64,000 nucleotides of DNA, taken from assembly GCA_946902875.1 (NCBI GenBank), contig OX336349.1:10935891-10999890 (forward strand), given 5' to 3'. The notes under the pieces were generated by a model. It was not told where the DNA came from. It made no database searches and worked only from the letters and a program-made list of their open reading frames with translations. Position numbers and translations under genes: made by a program. Shown piece after piece: positions 1 through 11,575 of the stretch; position 1 is the first letter of the stretch, and each line of letters opens with the position of its first letter. The stretch comes from Nematopogon swammerdamellus (Eukaryota > Arthropoda > Insecta > Lepidoptera > Adelidae).

Positions 1-348
1 TTCATATCTAAAACTAGACTGGTTTTTAGAACACTAAATGCAGATATTGATTAATGTAGTTAATATTTAATATAATCTAATAAATACATTATGATTTTAT
101 TTCAGTTTATTATAATCAAAGCGGGTTCTGAGAAAAATTCGTTCACGGCCAGGATTTAAAAGTAAACCTCAACGTGGCATTAGACACGAGCGCGCTGCAG
201 CCTGCAGCAGCGCGCACAAACACCGCGTACTCACACTCGCGGTTACGAAGGGGAATAAGCCCCAAGAGTGGCAGCGGAATACGAACAATGGAACAAGCTG
301 CAACGAGAGAATCCTCAAACAGAGCTCTTCTAGCGACTCCGTAAGCGG
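1..348. other. AT-rich DNA with no recognised feature
   Basis: No gene or clear repeat is visible. The short reading frames that cross into the next feature have no recognisable domain. Confidence 0.5.
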
Positions 349-505
349 CGGGTGGCCGAATGGTCTGGGCGTCGTCGGCAACTCTTGCGGGTCCGAGGTT
401 CGAGTCCGGTCGGCGTGTACCAATGAGATTTTTCGGTTGGAAAAATGCATGTGCTGTGGCCCTTCTGACTCAGCCACCCATACCGGATGACATAAAAACA
501 TTCAG
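349..505 (+). repeat. tRNA-derived SINE copy
   Basis: The sequence has both parts of an internal RNA polymerase III promoter. An A-box-like stretch (TGGCCGAATGGTCTGGGCG, from 353) is followed by a perfect B box GGTTCGAGTCC at 397-407. The spacing is that of a tRNA with a long variable arm, so a tRNA-Ser or tRNA-Leu ancestor is possible. A non-tRNA body follows and ends in an A-rich stretch near 495-505. Part of the body recurs at 36384-36428, which shows that this is a dispersed repeat and not a tRNA gene. Confidence 0.7.
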
Positions 506-2900
506 GCTAAACACTGTCCTGTTGGCTTCGCCAAAAAAGAAGAGCCAGTGTTGGAGTCAGTGCTCAAAAAAATTTGTACTAAGTACAATGTTGAAATCGC
601 CTAGCATGTGAAATTAAAAGTATATTATTTTTCCCGTTTTTTCTCGCTTTTTACTTTTCGGCAACTGTTTTTAGACAAATAGGCAGGCTTTATCGAAGAA
701 AATACGGGAGTAAAATATTACTTTTGACCGACAAAGCTAAATAAACACACAACAGCCGCACTCCACGCAGATGGACTACGGGAAAATAAAAACAGTTAAC
801 TAAGAACGTTGCTCAGAGTCAAAGTCAAACGTCAACAAAGAGCGCATAGTTAGTGCTGTGGTCGCTCCGACGAGCAGGCTACTCTGGTCGCTGGGTCGCC
901 TTGTGAACATGTCCAGAGTTAAATGATAGGTAAGGTTTTGTTGTTTGTTGTTCACTCATTTGTAGTACTCCAGGTACCTAATCCCAGGTCTGTTATTTAC
1001 TAAGTTTGAGTCACAATCGAAGTTTGATGTGTAACGTAAATAAATCACTGTGTACCATATCAACAAGTTTACTACATAATTTCTAACTACATAACTATAG
1101 GTATTCCGAATTAATGTGACTGTTTCATCTACCATTTCTGTTCAAAATTATATGCTACAATTAGCCGAAAGAGAGAGTTCATCCATAATGAAAAAAAAAA
1201 TTACCATAAATTATTTAAATGTAGGATAAAAATAAAATGCACATAAACTGCGCCTACGCTTATGAGCAGTGACAAAAATTACGAAAAAGTTTATAAATAA
1301 GAAGGACTGCACTATGTGACTTTTTTTAAATCCGATCTAACAAAGACGGAAAACCCTAAATCACTGAATGAGCCAACCTACGACCCGTCGAATAATCGTA
1401 TTAGTTACCGGCGAGTTATTTCAACCCTAAAGTTTTTAATTAACGAGGGTAGAGGGCGCGGCGGCGGCCCACCAACAGATTCCATAATACCTGACTCGAT
1501 TCCTGCTAACATCTGACACGACCACTATTTGCACAGCTAACGACTGTTGAATCTGATGTTGAATTTGAACCAGGGGAATTGAATTATTTCGACTTTTTCT
1601 TCTCGCCCCTTTCTGGCACGCTTCGCCCCCGCGCCGTTGCCTCCGCCGCCCCCGATCACCCCTCCGCCGCCGCGCCGCCGCGCCGGCACCGCACGACCGC
1701 CACATCCGCTGCCCGATCGAAAAGGTTTTATTTTTTGCTTATTTGAAATTACTGAGTCACCTACCCGATACATAACTAAAATGCATCAGCAACTTAACTA
1801 CCTACGTATAATAAAAAAAAAATTGGTTGTCTGTAAAGTCGGTTTACGGACGATAGTTTTACGTGATGACGTGGAATAATCGTAGTACCTACATAGATGA
1901 AAGATCAGTAATTTCTATTTCCAGTAGAAAGATTAATCATCTTGTGACTGGCCATCAAAACTTCTGTGGTCTGATCTTGACAGTTTTACTTCTTAAGACG
2001 TTTCCATGGTAACTTTGAATATCAACGTGACACGCTTTCGTGCGTGCAGCCGGTGCTCATCAATTTATAAGACGTGACGTCATCACGTCAAAAGCATAAC
2101 AAACAACGATCGTGTTTTCTTCAAAATGAAACAATAAATTTCGCGAGCCCTTCGGCGTATGAGTCTGCCGACCGACTGTCGGTGGAGTGTCGGCCCATCT
2201 CCGTGTGAACGCCGACTTCGCCGACACCGGCAGGCTCTACGTAAATTTATTATGCCGACGTAATAATAAATTAATGCAACAAAAGGGAGTCTCTTACCAC
2301 CGCCGCCGCCGCGCCGCCGCCACCGCCACCCGATCGTATAATTTTATTACACTCGGGATGATTTTATTATTATTAATTTAGCGTTATTGCAAGCATAAAT
2401 CTAGCGCGGACACAAGCGAACCCTCCGACTTTTTTACCATCCGTTGAACTTTATTTCATATAGGCTGGTTCTCGCGTGTGTTAGCTAAGTATACGTACCT
2501 AGGCGAAACCTGCATTGAAACGCGCTTAAGTATATGTTTATTTTAAAAGAATTAACCCCCAGAATATAGTTGATGGAAATGTTATTTAAAGCTAATCGTT
2601 AACTCTTACATTAAGGAGTATGATATGATAGATTAGAATATGATAGAAACAAATGTTTACATAATAATATGTGAGTATGTGAGCTTTTGAACTTAGATTA
2701 GAATTTCGAATAATCTGCAGGAGAACGAGCAGTGAAATGAAACTTTATAAGCGGTGTTATAATCGTGAAGGCGGGAGTCGCGGCCCACATCTACTCACCT
2801 ACCTCTTTTCGTTTAACTCTCGTTAATGATATAAAAGGTTTACCTATTTGTAAAAATATGCTAGAAATTTCTGGTGTTTTAAAATAATATAGTTAGGTTT
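506..2900. other. Gene-poor stretch with GC-rich patches
   Basis: No gene is recognised. The notable parts are CCG/CGC-rich patches at about 1625-1705 and 2295-2335 and CRE-like dyads near 1861 and 2072. Overlapping frames through the CCG patches encode only low-complexity proline/arginine peptides and look like composition artefacts. Confidence 0.5.
2071..2090. promoter_or_regulatory. CRE-like dyad
   Basis: A perfect CRE/ATF-type palindrome TGACGTCA lies at 2075-2082. It is followed at once by a second half site, CACGTCA, at 2084-2090. A related arrangement, ACGTGATGACGT, occurs about 200 bases upstream near 1861-1872. This could be a regulatory cluster in non-coding DNA. No transcription start is identified beside it. 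Confidence 0.35.
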
Positions 2901-3062
2901 TATTTTAATGAAAGCGCGACATCTGGCGCCGAGCCACCCATAACCATAAGGTGTCTAACGGCGATGGACATTCCGTCGTATGCGGGGGTTGCGAATGCTA
3001 TGCCGCGCCGGCCTGACAGATGCCAATTCACGCCCCTCTAGAAGGACCCGAAACTGTACTTC
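2901..3062 (-). repeat. LINE 3'-end fragment
   Basis: This stretch matches 4210-4370 over most of its length, sharing for example the motifs GGCGCCGAGCCACCCATAA and TATGCGGGGGTTGCGAATGC. The 4.2 kb copy continues into recognisable LINE reverse transcriptase C-terminal sequence on the minus strand. This copy is therefore a more heavily 5'-truncated relic of the same LINE family. Confidence 0.65.
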
Positions 3063-3225
3063 GTTCGTATAAAAATATTAGGTATAATCAAGAGTATACT
3101 AATACTTCAAATACTAACCCGTAATTAATGTAATCCCTTATGGAAATCTTTAATAGGCCATCGTAAGTGTAGAATTTGTCTTGTTCTGTAGATTTCCTGA
3201 AAAATAAAGAAAAAAATACGAGGAA

Positions 3226-3580
3226 TAAAAACCGGCCAAGTGCGAGTCGAACTCGCGCACCGAGGGTTCCGTATCGCCATGTCATGGTCAGCGCCACTCA
3301 CGCCATCTATGTATTAGTTAAAATGCTACGTACTCTTTGCTGTAGATGGCGCGCATACACATTTTAGGTTCTTTTATGGGGACCCCCGTGAATTTTTTAC
3401 TTTTTCTTATTTTTATTATTTTTTGTTATTATTTGTTGTTTGGCCATAATAACACATATTCTATGAAAATTTCAACGGGCTACCTATTACGGTTCTAGAG
3501 ATACAGCCCTCACACAGAGGGACAGACAGACAGACGTCCCCGTAATAGGGTCCCGTACGACGGATACGGAACCATAAAAA
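3226..3580 (+). repeat. Dispersed lepidopteran repeat, copy a
   Basis: It opens with 'CCGGCCAAGTGCGAGTCGAA' and 'GGGTTCCGTA' and ends with a GACAGACAGACAG run and 'TACGGAACC'. GGGTTCCGTA near the head and TACGGAACC near the tail form inverted subterminal motifs. Related copies occur at 7560-9060, 10931, 19106, 24690 and 26392. No coding capacity is seen. Confidence 0.75.
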
Positions 3581-4098
3581 TGAAAACTACCCAAAATAAA
3601 CTTTATAAAATTATTCTTCAAAACTGCACTCGTAGTTATACATATAAAACTTATACATATAAAATTACTTATAAGTACGTATAAAACGTATACATGTAAT
3701 ACACTAGCCGTATTGCCGCGATAATATTGTAGGTATCTGTAGCACGTTATGTGTTAAAATATCTTAATAATGGATTCTATCTAACCCCTGTGCAAACCTA
3801 TACTCGTAGACTGAAAATAAAATATGTATTCCGCTAGCCACGTCTTTTATGGCCTTACTAAGCGTTTTGCTCAGCTCATAACTCGCCTGCGAGCCGACCC
3901 AACATAGCCTATCTCAATGTGCCGCTCGTATCATTTTCGGCTATTACAGAAATATGGTTCACTATCTCCGTTCGCATCGTGGTTCGCATCCACAGTTCGC
4001 GCACTGCCATCTGGCGTAAAGAAAGAAGATTCGACACAGAAAATCAAATTATCATAACATTGTGCCACAAGTGTTGGATGGAGCATTCCATTTCTTTT

Positions 4099-4145
4099 TA
4101 ACCGACTTCAAAAGAGGAGGTTATCAATTCGACACGTATGTATGT
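4099..4145. repeat. Terminal-repeat fragment of the AAGTCGGTT family
   Basis: The stretch 'AACCGACTTCAAAAGAGGAGG' (21 bases, here cut at the flank) with 'TTATCAATTCGAC' is the inverse of the element end seen at 10310-10345 and 36020-36070. It is a solo end or a truncated copy. Confidence 0.5.
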
Positions 4146-4202
4146 AATATTATTGGAACTGTAATATTATCGTACCGTGTGGGGCCGGTGTACCGTTTGG
4201 GC

Positions 4203-4730
4203 CGGTTTTTTTTTTTATTGAGAGCGCGACATAATATGGCGCCGAGCCACCCATAAGGTGCCTAACGACGCCCATGGACATTCGGCCGTATGCGGGGGTT
4301 GCGAATGCCATGCCGGCCTGACAGGTGCCCATTGATCAAGAGGGCTTGAAGGACCCGAGACTGTACTTGGTGGGAAATATATGGGCAGGGAGAGCGTTCC
4401 AGAGTTACCGGTTCTGTAGAGGAAAGATCTGCAGAATCGATTGGTACGCATCCGCGGTAAGTCCAGCGTGTAGGGATGCAATCCCTGCCCAGTGCGCGTG
4501 GTGCGAAGGTGGAAAGGGGACGGCGGGATCGCATTAAACAGCTCCTCCGAGTACTCCCCATGGAATAAGCGATAGAACATACTTAGGGAGCCGACATCCC
4601 TACGGTGTTGCAGTGGTTCTAGATCGCAGGACCGAGTACCCCGAATCGAATCCGAGGACCCCGAGACGAGCCTTGGAAGGAAGGAGCCGGTGTGAACGCC
4701 ACTTTCTTCGCACTGAACGCACAAACTTGT
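4203..4730 (-). pseudogene. LINE reverse transcriptase C-terminal fragment
   Basis: Read on the minus strand, this encodes a stretch with LQHRRDVGSLSMFYRLF, then HPYTLDL, RTNRFCRSFL and YFPP motifs, which is the C-terminal tail typical of LINE ORF2. The intact LINE at 37.5-40.2 kb has the same order (LQHRR..SEEL, HPYVVDTQ, RTHRFSKSFL). The fragment lacks the catalytic domain and is 5'-truncated, as most LINE copies are. It is useful as a reference because it keeps about 15 residues between HRR and SEEL that the 37.5 kb copy has lost. A poly(T) run near 4206-4217 marks its poly(A) tail. Confidence 0.75.
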
Positions 4731-4764
4731 TTCTTGGAAGCGTTGAACTCGACCAAATTACTAC

Positions 4765-4990
4765 GGCCCCATTCAACAAAAACAACTAGTACTTGAGTGT
4801 TAAATAATATTTGCATTCATATTTGGATCCTTCAGTTGAAGACGGTACAAACAAAAGCACAAAAGGGGTCAATCTATAAATTTTACCGCCATCAACTCAA
4901 GGGTCCGAATATGAATCAAAATATTATTTAATACTTTAAAAGTGTTCTAATTGTTTTTGTTGAAGTCGGTTCAATGTTTTTTCAAATAGT
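4765..4990. repeat. Fold-back element, copy 1
   Basis: The two halves are inverted relative to each other. The left half runs AACAACTAG...GTGTTAAATAATATT...GGTACAAA, and the right half is its reverse complement, ending in TTGTTGAAGTCGGTTCAATG. A better-kept copy lies at 35431-35655. There is no coding sequence, so it is a non-autonomous hairpin transposon or an inverted dimer of a repeat end. Confidence 0.65.
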
Positions 4991-6559
4991 AATTTTTTTA
5001 TTTTTTCACTGTCACTTGTGATCATAACTGCGTTTAGTTAGCAACCTTCCTTTCCCCTAATTATTATAAAATGCAACGACTAAGTAAGTATGCCGTCTAT
5101 CTCCCTGTATGTATGTTCACCTGTGTAACTTGACACAACTGCGGAAAGTTTGAGGTATACGACATTTACAACATCGTAAATAGGGGCTGAGTAGTAGGGG
5201 TCGATCGGTCAGTGAGATCTAAAAGGGCTTTGATAAAATAAAACTCAGTATTTGCCTCTCCAGATTGTCTCCTTATCCACAGAACTGAAGGAAGAGAAGA
5301 AGGCGAGTCAGGAAGAGTGTTCAAGCAAAGCACATGCTACCGAAGCGATATCTTATTCCACTAGATGGCTTCGTTTATTTTGTGCCGTACACTTTTACGG
5401 TTCTGTAACCCCCCTTGTCCCGCACCCTCGTGTCTCTCCTCCTTCAGCCCTCAGCGAGAGGTGCGGCGACAAGGCAGACACCTCACCTAGAGCTTTGCCG
5501 AGAGTACAAAACGTATTGGAATTTCCGCAACATGCATTTACATATAAATAAGTTATAAATAATGCTCGGGACTCTGTGTCAGCTGAAGTTAGGATGAAGC
5601 CATCACGTGAGCCATGCATACAAATCCAACAAATACTCGTAAACAAATAATACAGGTTCTCTCGTCACCAAATATTATATTATCTAATCGCTTATTGCAT
5701 GCCAATTCCAAAATCTGAATTTTAATAATTCCCTATAGCGATAAAAAAGACTCGATAAAAATAGAAATAGCAAAGGTCTTCCGTTGGACAGACGTTTTCT
5801 AAGGACGCTTCATGTGTGTTTCCAACTAATTCAGTCGTCAATATTACTTCGAGAGTTTACAACGATTTTAATCAATAGATAAACGTATATTATTTAAAAT
5901 GTCAAGGACAGATTTCTAATTCCAAGCTAAGAAAACCTGTACAAGAATACGGGAGACAAACGGGTGTTTTTAGCGTTGACTTTTTATATTTTAAAACAAT
6001 TTTAATGTGATGTGGCACGTGTTGCCTTATCTGGCGATTCAAATCCTTACGCGAGTATCTCACACTACTGTCTAAAACCTAGGGTAGCAAGCAACCTGAA
6101 TAGTGCCATCATTTCATAGAATACCTAAAACAAAACGTTTTCTTCGACGGGCTGTTCTGAATTTCCCTAAGATACGAATGTCTAAAGGAAGAGAAAAAAT
6201 GCCAAAACTCTAATAAAATACTGTCTAAACATTCTCCGACAACATAGTTGGTTGTGCCTATAAAATATTTATTTAAGAAATTCCGCGAGTTGCGCGGAAT
6301 TCTCCCAAGAATTCTCAGGGAAGTTAATTATTATTTCGAATGACAATAGGAAGACGAAGAGCAGAAGGAATAGCGATTAATTGAAGTCCGCTGCTGACAG
6401 CTGTGGCGTATTGTAAACTCTCTGTGGGCGGCGGAAAATTGCGAACTTAACATTCTTTACTATACATTTTATAAAACACTTTTTACCCAATGAAATCTCT
6501 GAGTCTCTAAGTCACAAACGTTTTGTTGGCTCGCTGAGTCTGTTCTAAAGGTACCACTT
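4991..6559. other. No recognised gene
   Basis: AT-rich DNA without recognisable domains. The two overlapping frames on opposite strands near 5250-5650 (about 80-100 codons) are not supported by any motif. Confidence 0.45.
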
Positions 6560-6935
6560 ACTCCTTGCGGTGCCATCCAACTTAATTCCGCAGCACTCGT
6601 CACAGAACAACCCTTGGGCCAACATAGGGCTTCCGAGAACATCATTTCTCGAAGTCTTTTCTCCGTCGCACCGCTAGGGTGTGGAATTGCCGGATAGTGT
6701 GTTCCCTGGTAAAACCTTGGGTTACTTGTGTAGTAGTAAGTACCTTGGTTCCCCCTTCACCCTGGAGGTCTTCAAACATCAAAATAAAATCAAACGTCGT
6801 ATGAACAGGCTGGACAATAGATCTACAATTAAATTCCGTAAGTCTGGCTGGTATGGTACCGCGGTGAGCGTGGTTTCATGAGGGGAGTTGAAATTGGCTC
6901 TGTCGAGCACCTTTGCTTCCTACGACCCACTATTT
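6560..6935 (+). pseudogene. LINE ORF2 3'-end fragment
   Basis: Frames around 6680-6870 read ELPDSVFP, then LEVFK and MNRLDN, which match the tail of the intact LINE protein (GLPASVFPTTYNLGIFKRRVNKLDN). The following 'GAGCGTGGTTTCATGAGG' matches the 3' untranslated end at 20480-20500. It is frameshifted and 5'-truncated. Confidence 0.7.
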
Positions 6936-7559
6936 TATCAACTTGAAAAATATTATTTCCAATTTTCTCTTTTCTTTAAAAGTTCAAAATAAATAATGAT
7001 AAAATAAAATTAAAATAAAATAATACTACAGAAATGACGGATAACGAAAGAGGAATAACCCTTAAGATCACTTTAAAAATTCCAGTGGTACGGTTCCAAT
7101 TCACAAGTTATCTCTAGGACACCGACTAAAATATTCTTGGAATCCTAAATGGCCTTAGGCACCACATCAGATATTTGTAATATCGGAGATATGAGAATAT
7201 TAAAATCAAATAATGTAATCCGTGCAAAGAAAAATTGTGGGCTGGGTACATACATATAGTATAGGTGCGTGAATTTTTTTATTTAATTATAAAACCTACA
7301 GTTTAGCATTACAATAATTGATTAGTGTATAGTAATTATTTTCGCCAATTACGGATTTTCCTTAAAAGCCTATCATTAGTATATAATTTTGTATTCAACC
7401 CGGATCCTTATATTATATTATACAATTTAAATTAATATATGTATGTATGTAAGTATTATGCATGTGTATGGAGTGGAGTGGAGGTGAGGGTAGTGTGTGA
7501 GAGTGTCTAAGGGTGAGTGGGTAGGTGCAGAAAAAGAAAAAAAAACTGTTTAAAAAAAA

Positions 7560-9060
7560 CATTGAACCGACTTCAAAAAAGTCGGCAAGTGCGAGTTGGG
7601 CTCGCGCACCGAGGGTTCCGTATCATCAGCATAATATATTTGTGTTATGTATGTACAAAAACAATTGTTTTGGAAAATCACGAACGCTTAAATAAACACT
7701 ACAGCAATGGTTTGACTGTGCGGCATTCGTGAAGTTGAAATATACAAAAATATATTTCTTACATGACATAACGACATAATATCTATATTTTTCTTTACTT
7801 GTGATGTGAGACCTTGCTTCTTGCCAAATTTCATTACTCCAGGTCAACCGTAAGTACCCTATAGGGTTTGATTTCATTTGAGTGAGTTTGCAAGTATTAA
7901 AATTTGCCATAAATAGCCGTATCTTTTGATTATATGGATTTAGAAGCGTTCAATTTATATAACTCGAAGGGATCGCAGACGTTAGTATTTCATATTAATT
8001 TCAATTTGATATCTTGACTCGTTACTGAGAAAAAGGGTCTTGGCACACAAAACAATCAATTTTTTTTTTATATCATATAACTACAAGTTTACAATTTTAG
8101 GATTTTTTCCTTTACGTGTGCTATGAGACCTTGCTTCTTACCAAATTTTATGATTCTAGGTTGACGGGAAATACCCTATAGGTTTTGATTTGATTGGAGT
8201 GAGTTTGCGAGTATGAAATCTGACATAGATGGCCGTATCTTTTTATTGCGTTGATTTAGAAGCTTGCATTTTCTACACCTTAAAGAGATCGTAGAACTTA
8301 GTATTTCATATTAATTTCAATTTGTTATCTTGAATCGTTCCTGAGAAAAAGGGTCCTTGACATACAAAACAATATATATTTTTTTAATGTCAATAACTAC
8401 AATTTTACAATTTTAGGATTTTTTCCTTTACTTTTGCTGTAAGACCTTGCTTCTTACAAAATTTTATGATTCTATGTTAACAGGAAATACCCTATAGGTT
8501 TTGATTTGATTTGAGTGAGTTTGCGAATATGAAATCTGACATAGATCGTATCTTTTGATTTCGTTGATTTAGAAGCTTTAATATTCTACACCTTAAAGAG
8601 ATCGTAGATCTTAGTATTTCGTATTAATTTCAATTTGTTATCTTTATCCGTTCCTGAGAAAAAGGGACCTTGACATACAAAACAAACAAAACATTTTTTT
8701 AATGTCACATAACTATAAATAACAATTTTTTTTACTTGTGCTGTGAGACCTTGCTTTTTACCAAATTTCATGATTCTAGGTTAACGGGAAGTACTCTATA
8801 GGTTTTGATTTGATTTTCCGGTAGCAAAATATGTGACTTAAATGAGCGTATCTAGTGATTGCGTTGGTTTAGAAGCTTTCATTTTCTACACCTCAAAGGG
8901 TTCGCAGACCTTAGTATTTGATATTAATTTCAACTTGATACGTCTACCCGTTCCTGAGAAAAAAGGGCTTGACAGACAGACAGACAGACAGACAGACGGA
9001 CAACAAAGTGATCCTATAAGGGTTCCGTTTTTTCCTCCTTTGAGGTACGGAACCCTAAAA
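7560..9060 (+). repeat. Long dispersed repeat with four internal tandem units
   Basis: The head (GCGAGTTGGGCTCGCGCACC, GGGTTCCGTA) and tail (GACAGACAGACAGACAGACGG, here 4+ GACA units, then TACGGAACCC) are those of the dispersed family seen at 3226. Between them are four tandem copies of a unit of about 304-317 bp, starting near 7794, 8110, 8427 and 8730. Each carries 'GTGAGACCTTGCTT', 'TACCCTATAGG' or close variants, and 'CCTGAGAAAAAGGG'. No frame is conserved between units, so the array is non-coding. The shorter family members in this window lack the array. Confidence 0.75.
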
Positions 9061-9089
9061 CACCTATTTAGAACTAAAAATCATTAAAT

Positions 9090-9316
9090 AACTAGCTTTT
9101 TTCCGCGGCTTCGCTCGCGTGAAATAATTATTTAAAAAGAGGAAAGTAACTAAGGCCACCGTAGTAACACGTACCTTTATTTCGGCGCGTCGAACAATTC
9201 GATTTGTATGACAGCCACATCTTAGCAAACCGGAACTGAATTTTATTTAGCCTATCGTATAGTTAAATGTCCTTGCGCTAAGTTTCATCAAATTTATGGA
9301 TGATCGGTTTAAGAGT
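9090..9316 (+). repeat. 'CGCGGCTTCGCTCGCGTG' repeat, diverged copy
   Basis: The start, CTAGCTTTTTTCCGCGGCTTC, shares 'CGCGGCTTCGCTCGCGTGAAAT' (cut here to the core CGCGGCTTCGCTCGCG) with the insertion ends at 26668 and 28208. The 3' part has the 'AAGTTTCATCAAATTTATGG' sentence seen in many such elements. It abuts the next LINE fragment. Confidence 0.55.
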
Positions 9317-9785
9317 TCAAATCAAATCAAATATCTTTATTGCACTCAAAAATTATACAACAGGCAAATACTTAACTCTAAATATAGGGTTCTCTTACAG
9401 TACGCCTTATTATTTACAGAGTGGTTATGGAGTGGCAGGAAGAAAGAGACATGAAACTAGTGCTTAAATCTAATTACAAAAAAAAAGAAAAAATGTACAT
9501 ATACTAAATATATTATAGGTAATATTTTAATAAATAAATACTACATAAATAAATATAATATATATATATATATATAATAAATATATACATTATATAAGTG
9601 TACACGGACTCAAGAGCAATATAAGGAGAGGTAATAGGGGAATAATAAGCTACTTTAGGAAGTTTTAGAAGAAAACAAAAGGAGAAGGGGACATACGAAT
9701 GTCGATGGGTAGTTCATTCCACATACGAACAGCATTAACAGTGAAGGAGTTTGAATAAGAGTTATGGAGGAACATACAAACATAC
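9317..9785 (-). pseudogene. LINE 3'-end fragment of a second family
   Basis: Near 9700-9775 the minus strand reads HNSYSNSFTVNAVRMWNELP, a typical LINE C-terminal tail, and then stops. The 3' side ends in the (TTTGA)n-like 'TCAAATCAAATCAAATATC' as seen on the plus strand. The internal part includes an (AT)n run at about 9557-9582. No catalytic region is present. Confidence 0.65.
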
Positions 9786-9899
9786 ATACATACAGAAAAG
9801 ATTTCTAAAAATCGTCAATTTAGTTTTAGTATCATAGAGTATACAAACGCAATAATCTCATAAAACAAAGTCACTCACTCCATGACCATACCTTAGAGA

Positions 9900-10345
9900 T
9901 TTATTATTAGTATTGATTCAGTTTTTTGAAGTCGGTTCAATGTTTTTTTTACATTTCTTTATTTCTCTCTTTTTAGTAATACGAGTATCACATAAAAAAG
10001 AATCACAGAAATCGGTTTTCGTGCTATAGAATTATTCGCCCGTTTGACACTGAAAACTACAGAACCGATTTTGATGAAACTTGCACTATTCCCTAAGTTG
10101 AAGTAAATGTAAGCCAATAAAGAATGGTCACAATCAAATTATTACTTTCGGAGAAATGCGTGGACAAACATACATACAAACATACATAATACATACAAAC
10201 ATACATAAGTACGCTTATTAAATTTGGCACACCTGTTTAGAAGCTCACATAGACTAACGTATACGAATATTATGCAATTCCAACGATATTATATACATAC
10301 AGGTCGAATTGATAACCTCTTTTTTTATTTAAGTCGGCTAATAAG
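9900..10345. repeat. AAGTCGGTT dispersed element, copy 1
   Basis: The segment 10045-10345 matches 35775-36075 nearly throughout, including 'CCGATTTTGATGAAACTTGC', 'CCTAAGTTGAAGTAAATGTA' and 'CAGGTCGAATTGATAACC'. Its upstream flank has 'TTGAAGTCGGTTCAATG'. It has no reading frame and is a non-autonomous mobile element of unassigned class. Confidence 0.65.
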
Positions 10346-10927
10346 TCGGTTAAAAAAGTATATTGAATGAAAGGTCAGACAGAGACTGAATGAAAGGTCG
10401 GTCGAAACGGCTATGTAAATAGTTTGTGTTTTCCGTCCAGTTCAGTGTAGCCGGCACGACCGAAGGGAGCCGAGGCACTGACGTGGCACCAAGAAGACTA
10501 TAAGTATAAAAGAATATAAGTAAGAAGAATATAATATATAAAAGAAATGCCTATCCGCTCGTACGAATAATTTGAGTAGTTTTCTTTCTAAATGTAGGCC
10601 TTGAGACGTGAAAAATATCAATTATTCGCGTCATGTTCTTATGCCGACTCATTTATTTAAGAAACCGCACGGGTAATACGTATAAATATAATAGGTATAT
10701 AAAATACTTACATTGCTTTAGTTAGATGGATGTCTGTCTACGTTGTACTCGTAATATGAAGAATGTACTAATTTCCCTGGTGACATTAAACAATTTGTCG
10801 GGGCGAGGAAGAGCGAGAAACGCTAATAGTCCAAATTCATTAGTAGGTATCCCTAATTAATTACATTACACATTTGCAGTACTGAAATACCTTCGTGATT
10901 TAATTTTGAGACTGTAGATTGGCATAA

Positions 10928-10985
10928 GAGAAAAAAACCTGCCAAGTGAGAGTGCGACGCGCAAACCGAGGCACCACAAAAAAAA
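10928..10985 (+). repeat. Truncated head of dispersed repeat
   Basis: CTGCCAAGTGAGAGTGCGAC and CAAACCGAGGCACC are a degenerate version of the head found at 3226 and 19106. The rest of the repeat is missing. Confidence 0.5.
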
Positions 10986-11439
10986 GTTGAAAAAAAACAC
11001 GGTTCTTGTCTGTCTTCATAATTTTTAATGTTTCTATTATTTCGCGGCAAGCCATTCTACCTATCATCAGATATGACCAGAAAACATGAGTGAGACTCCC
11101 ATTGGAATCGATTGAGTAGTTCTCGACTTATCACAGCCAACAAGACTAGTGTGCGAGGATACATTTAATTATTAAACTTGTATTTAGATTTTTTTATGAA
11201 CGAACACAGAATCGCTAGGATATTTTTCTCTTTATTAGCTATAGAACTAGCTGTTCTCGAGACAGCAAAATATCCTACAACCATCTACCTGATGGATGAG
11301 CCAGAAACTTTAGTAAAACGCCCATTTTAAATTAATTGAGTGATTCTCGACTTATAAGCGAGCATAAAAGAAGCCGCGGCGACCGAGGCGCGTCGCAACG
11401 TTATTTTCCTTTCCTTTATTTTCCGCTTTCCTATAATTT

Positions 11440-11575
11440 CCGCTTTATTTATAAGGATAACTATGACTGCGTTCAGGAAGAAAATAAACCCGAGAATAAA
11501 CCGTCTTGAAGAAATTATGTAACTAAGGGCGAGGCCAAAGCCCGAGCTGCGTTTAGCTAAATGATAAACTCATAA
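11440..11575 (+). repeat. Single diverged unit of the GGCGAGGCCGAAGG minisatellite
   Basis: TGCGTTCAGGAAGAAAATAA and AACTAAGGGCGAGGCCAAAG correspond to the unit that is arrayed at 26712-26990 and, inverted, at 27437-28160. An isolated unit here shows that the sequence existed outside the array. Confidence 0.55.
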
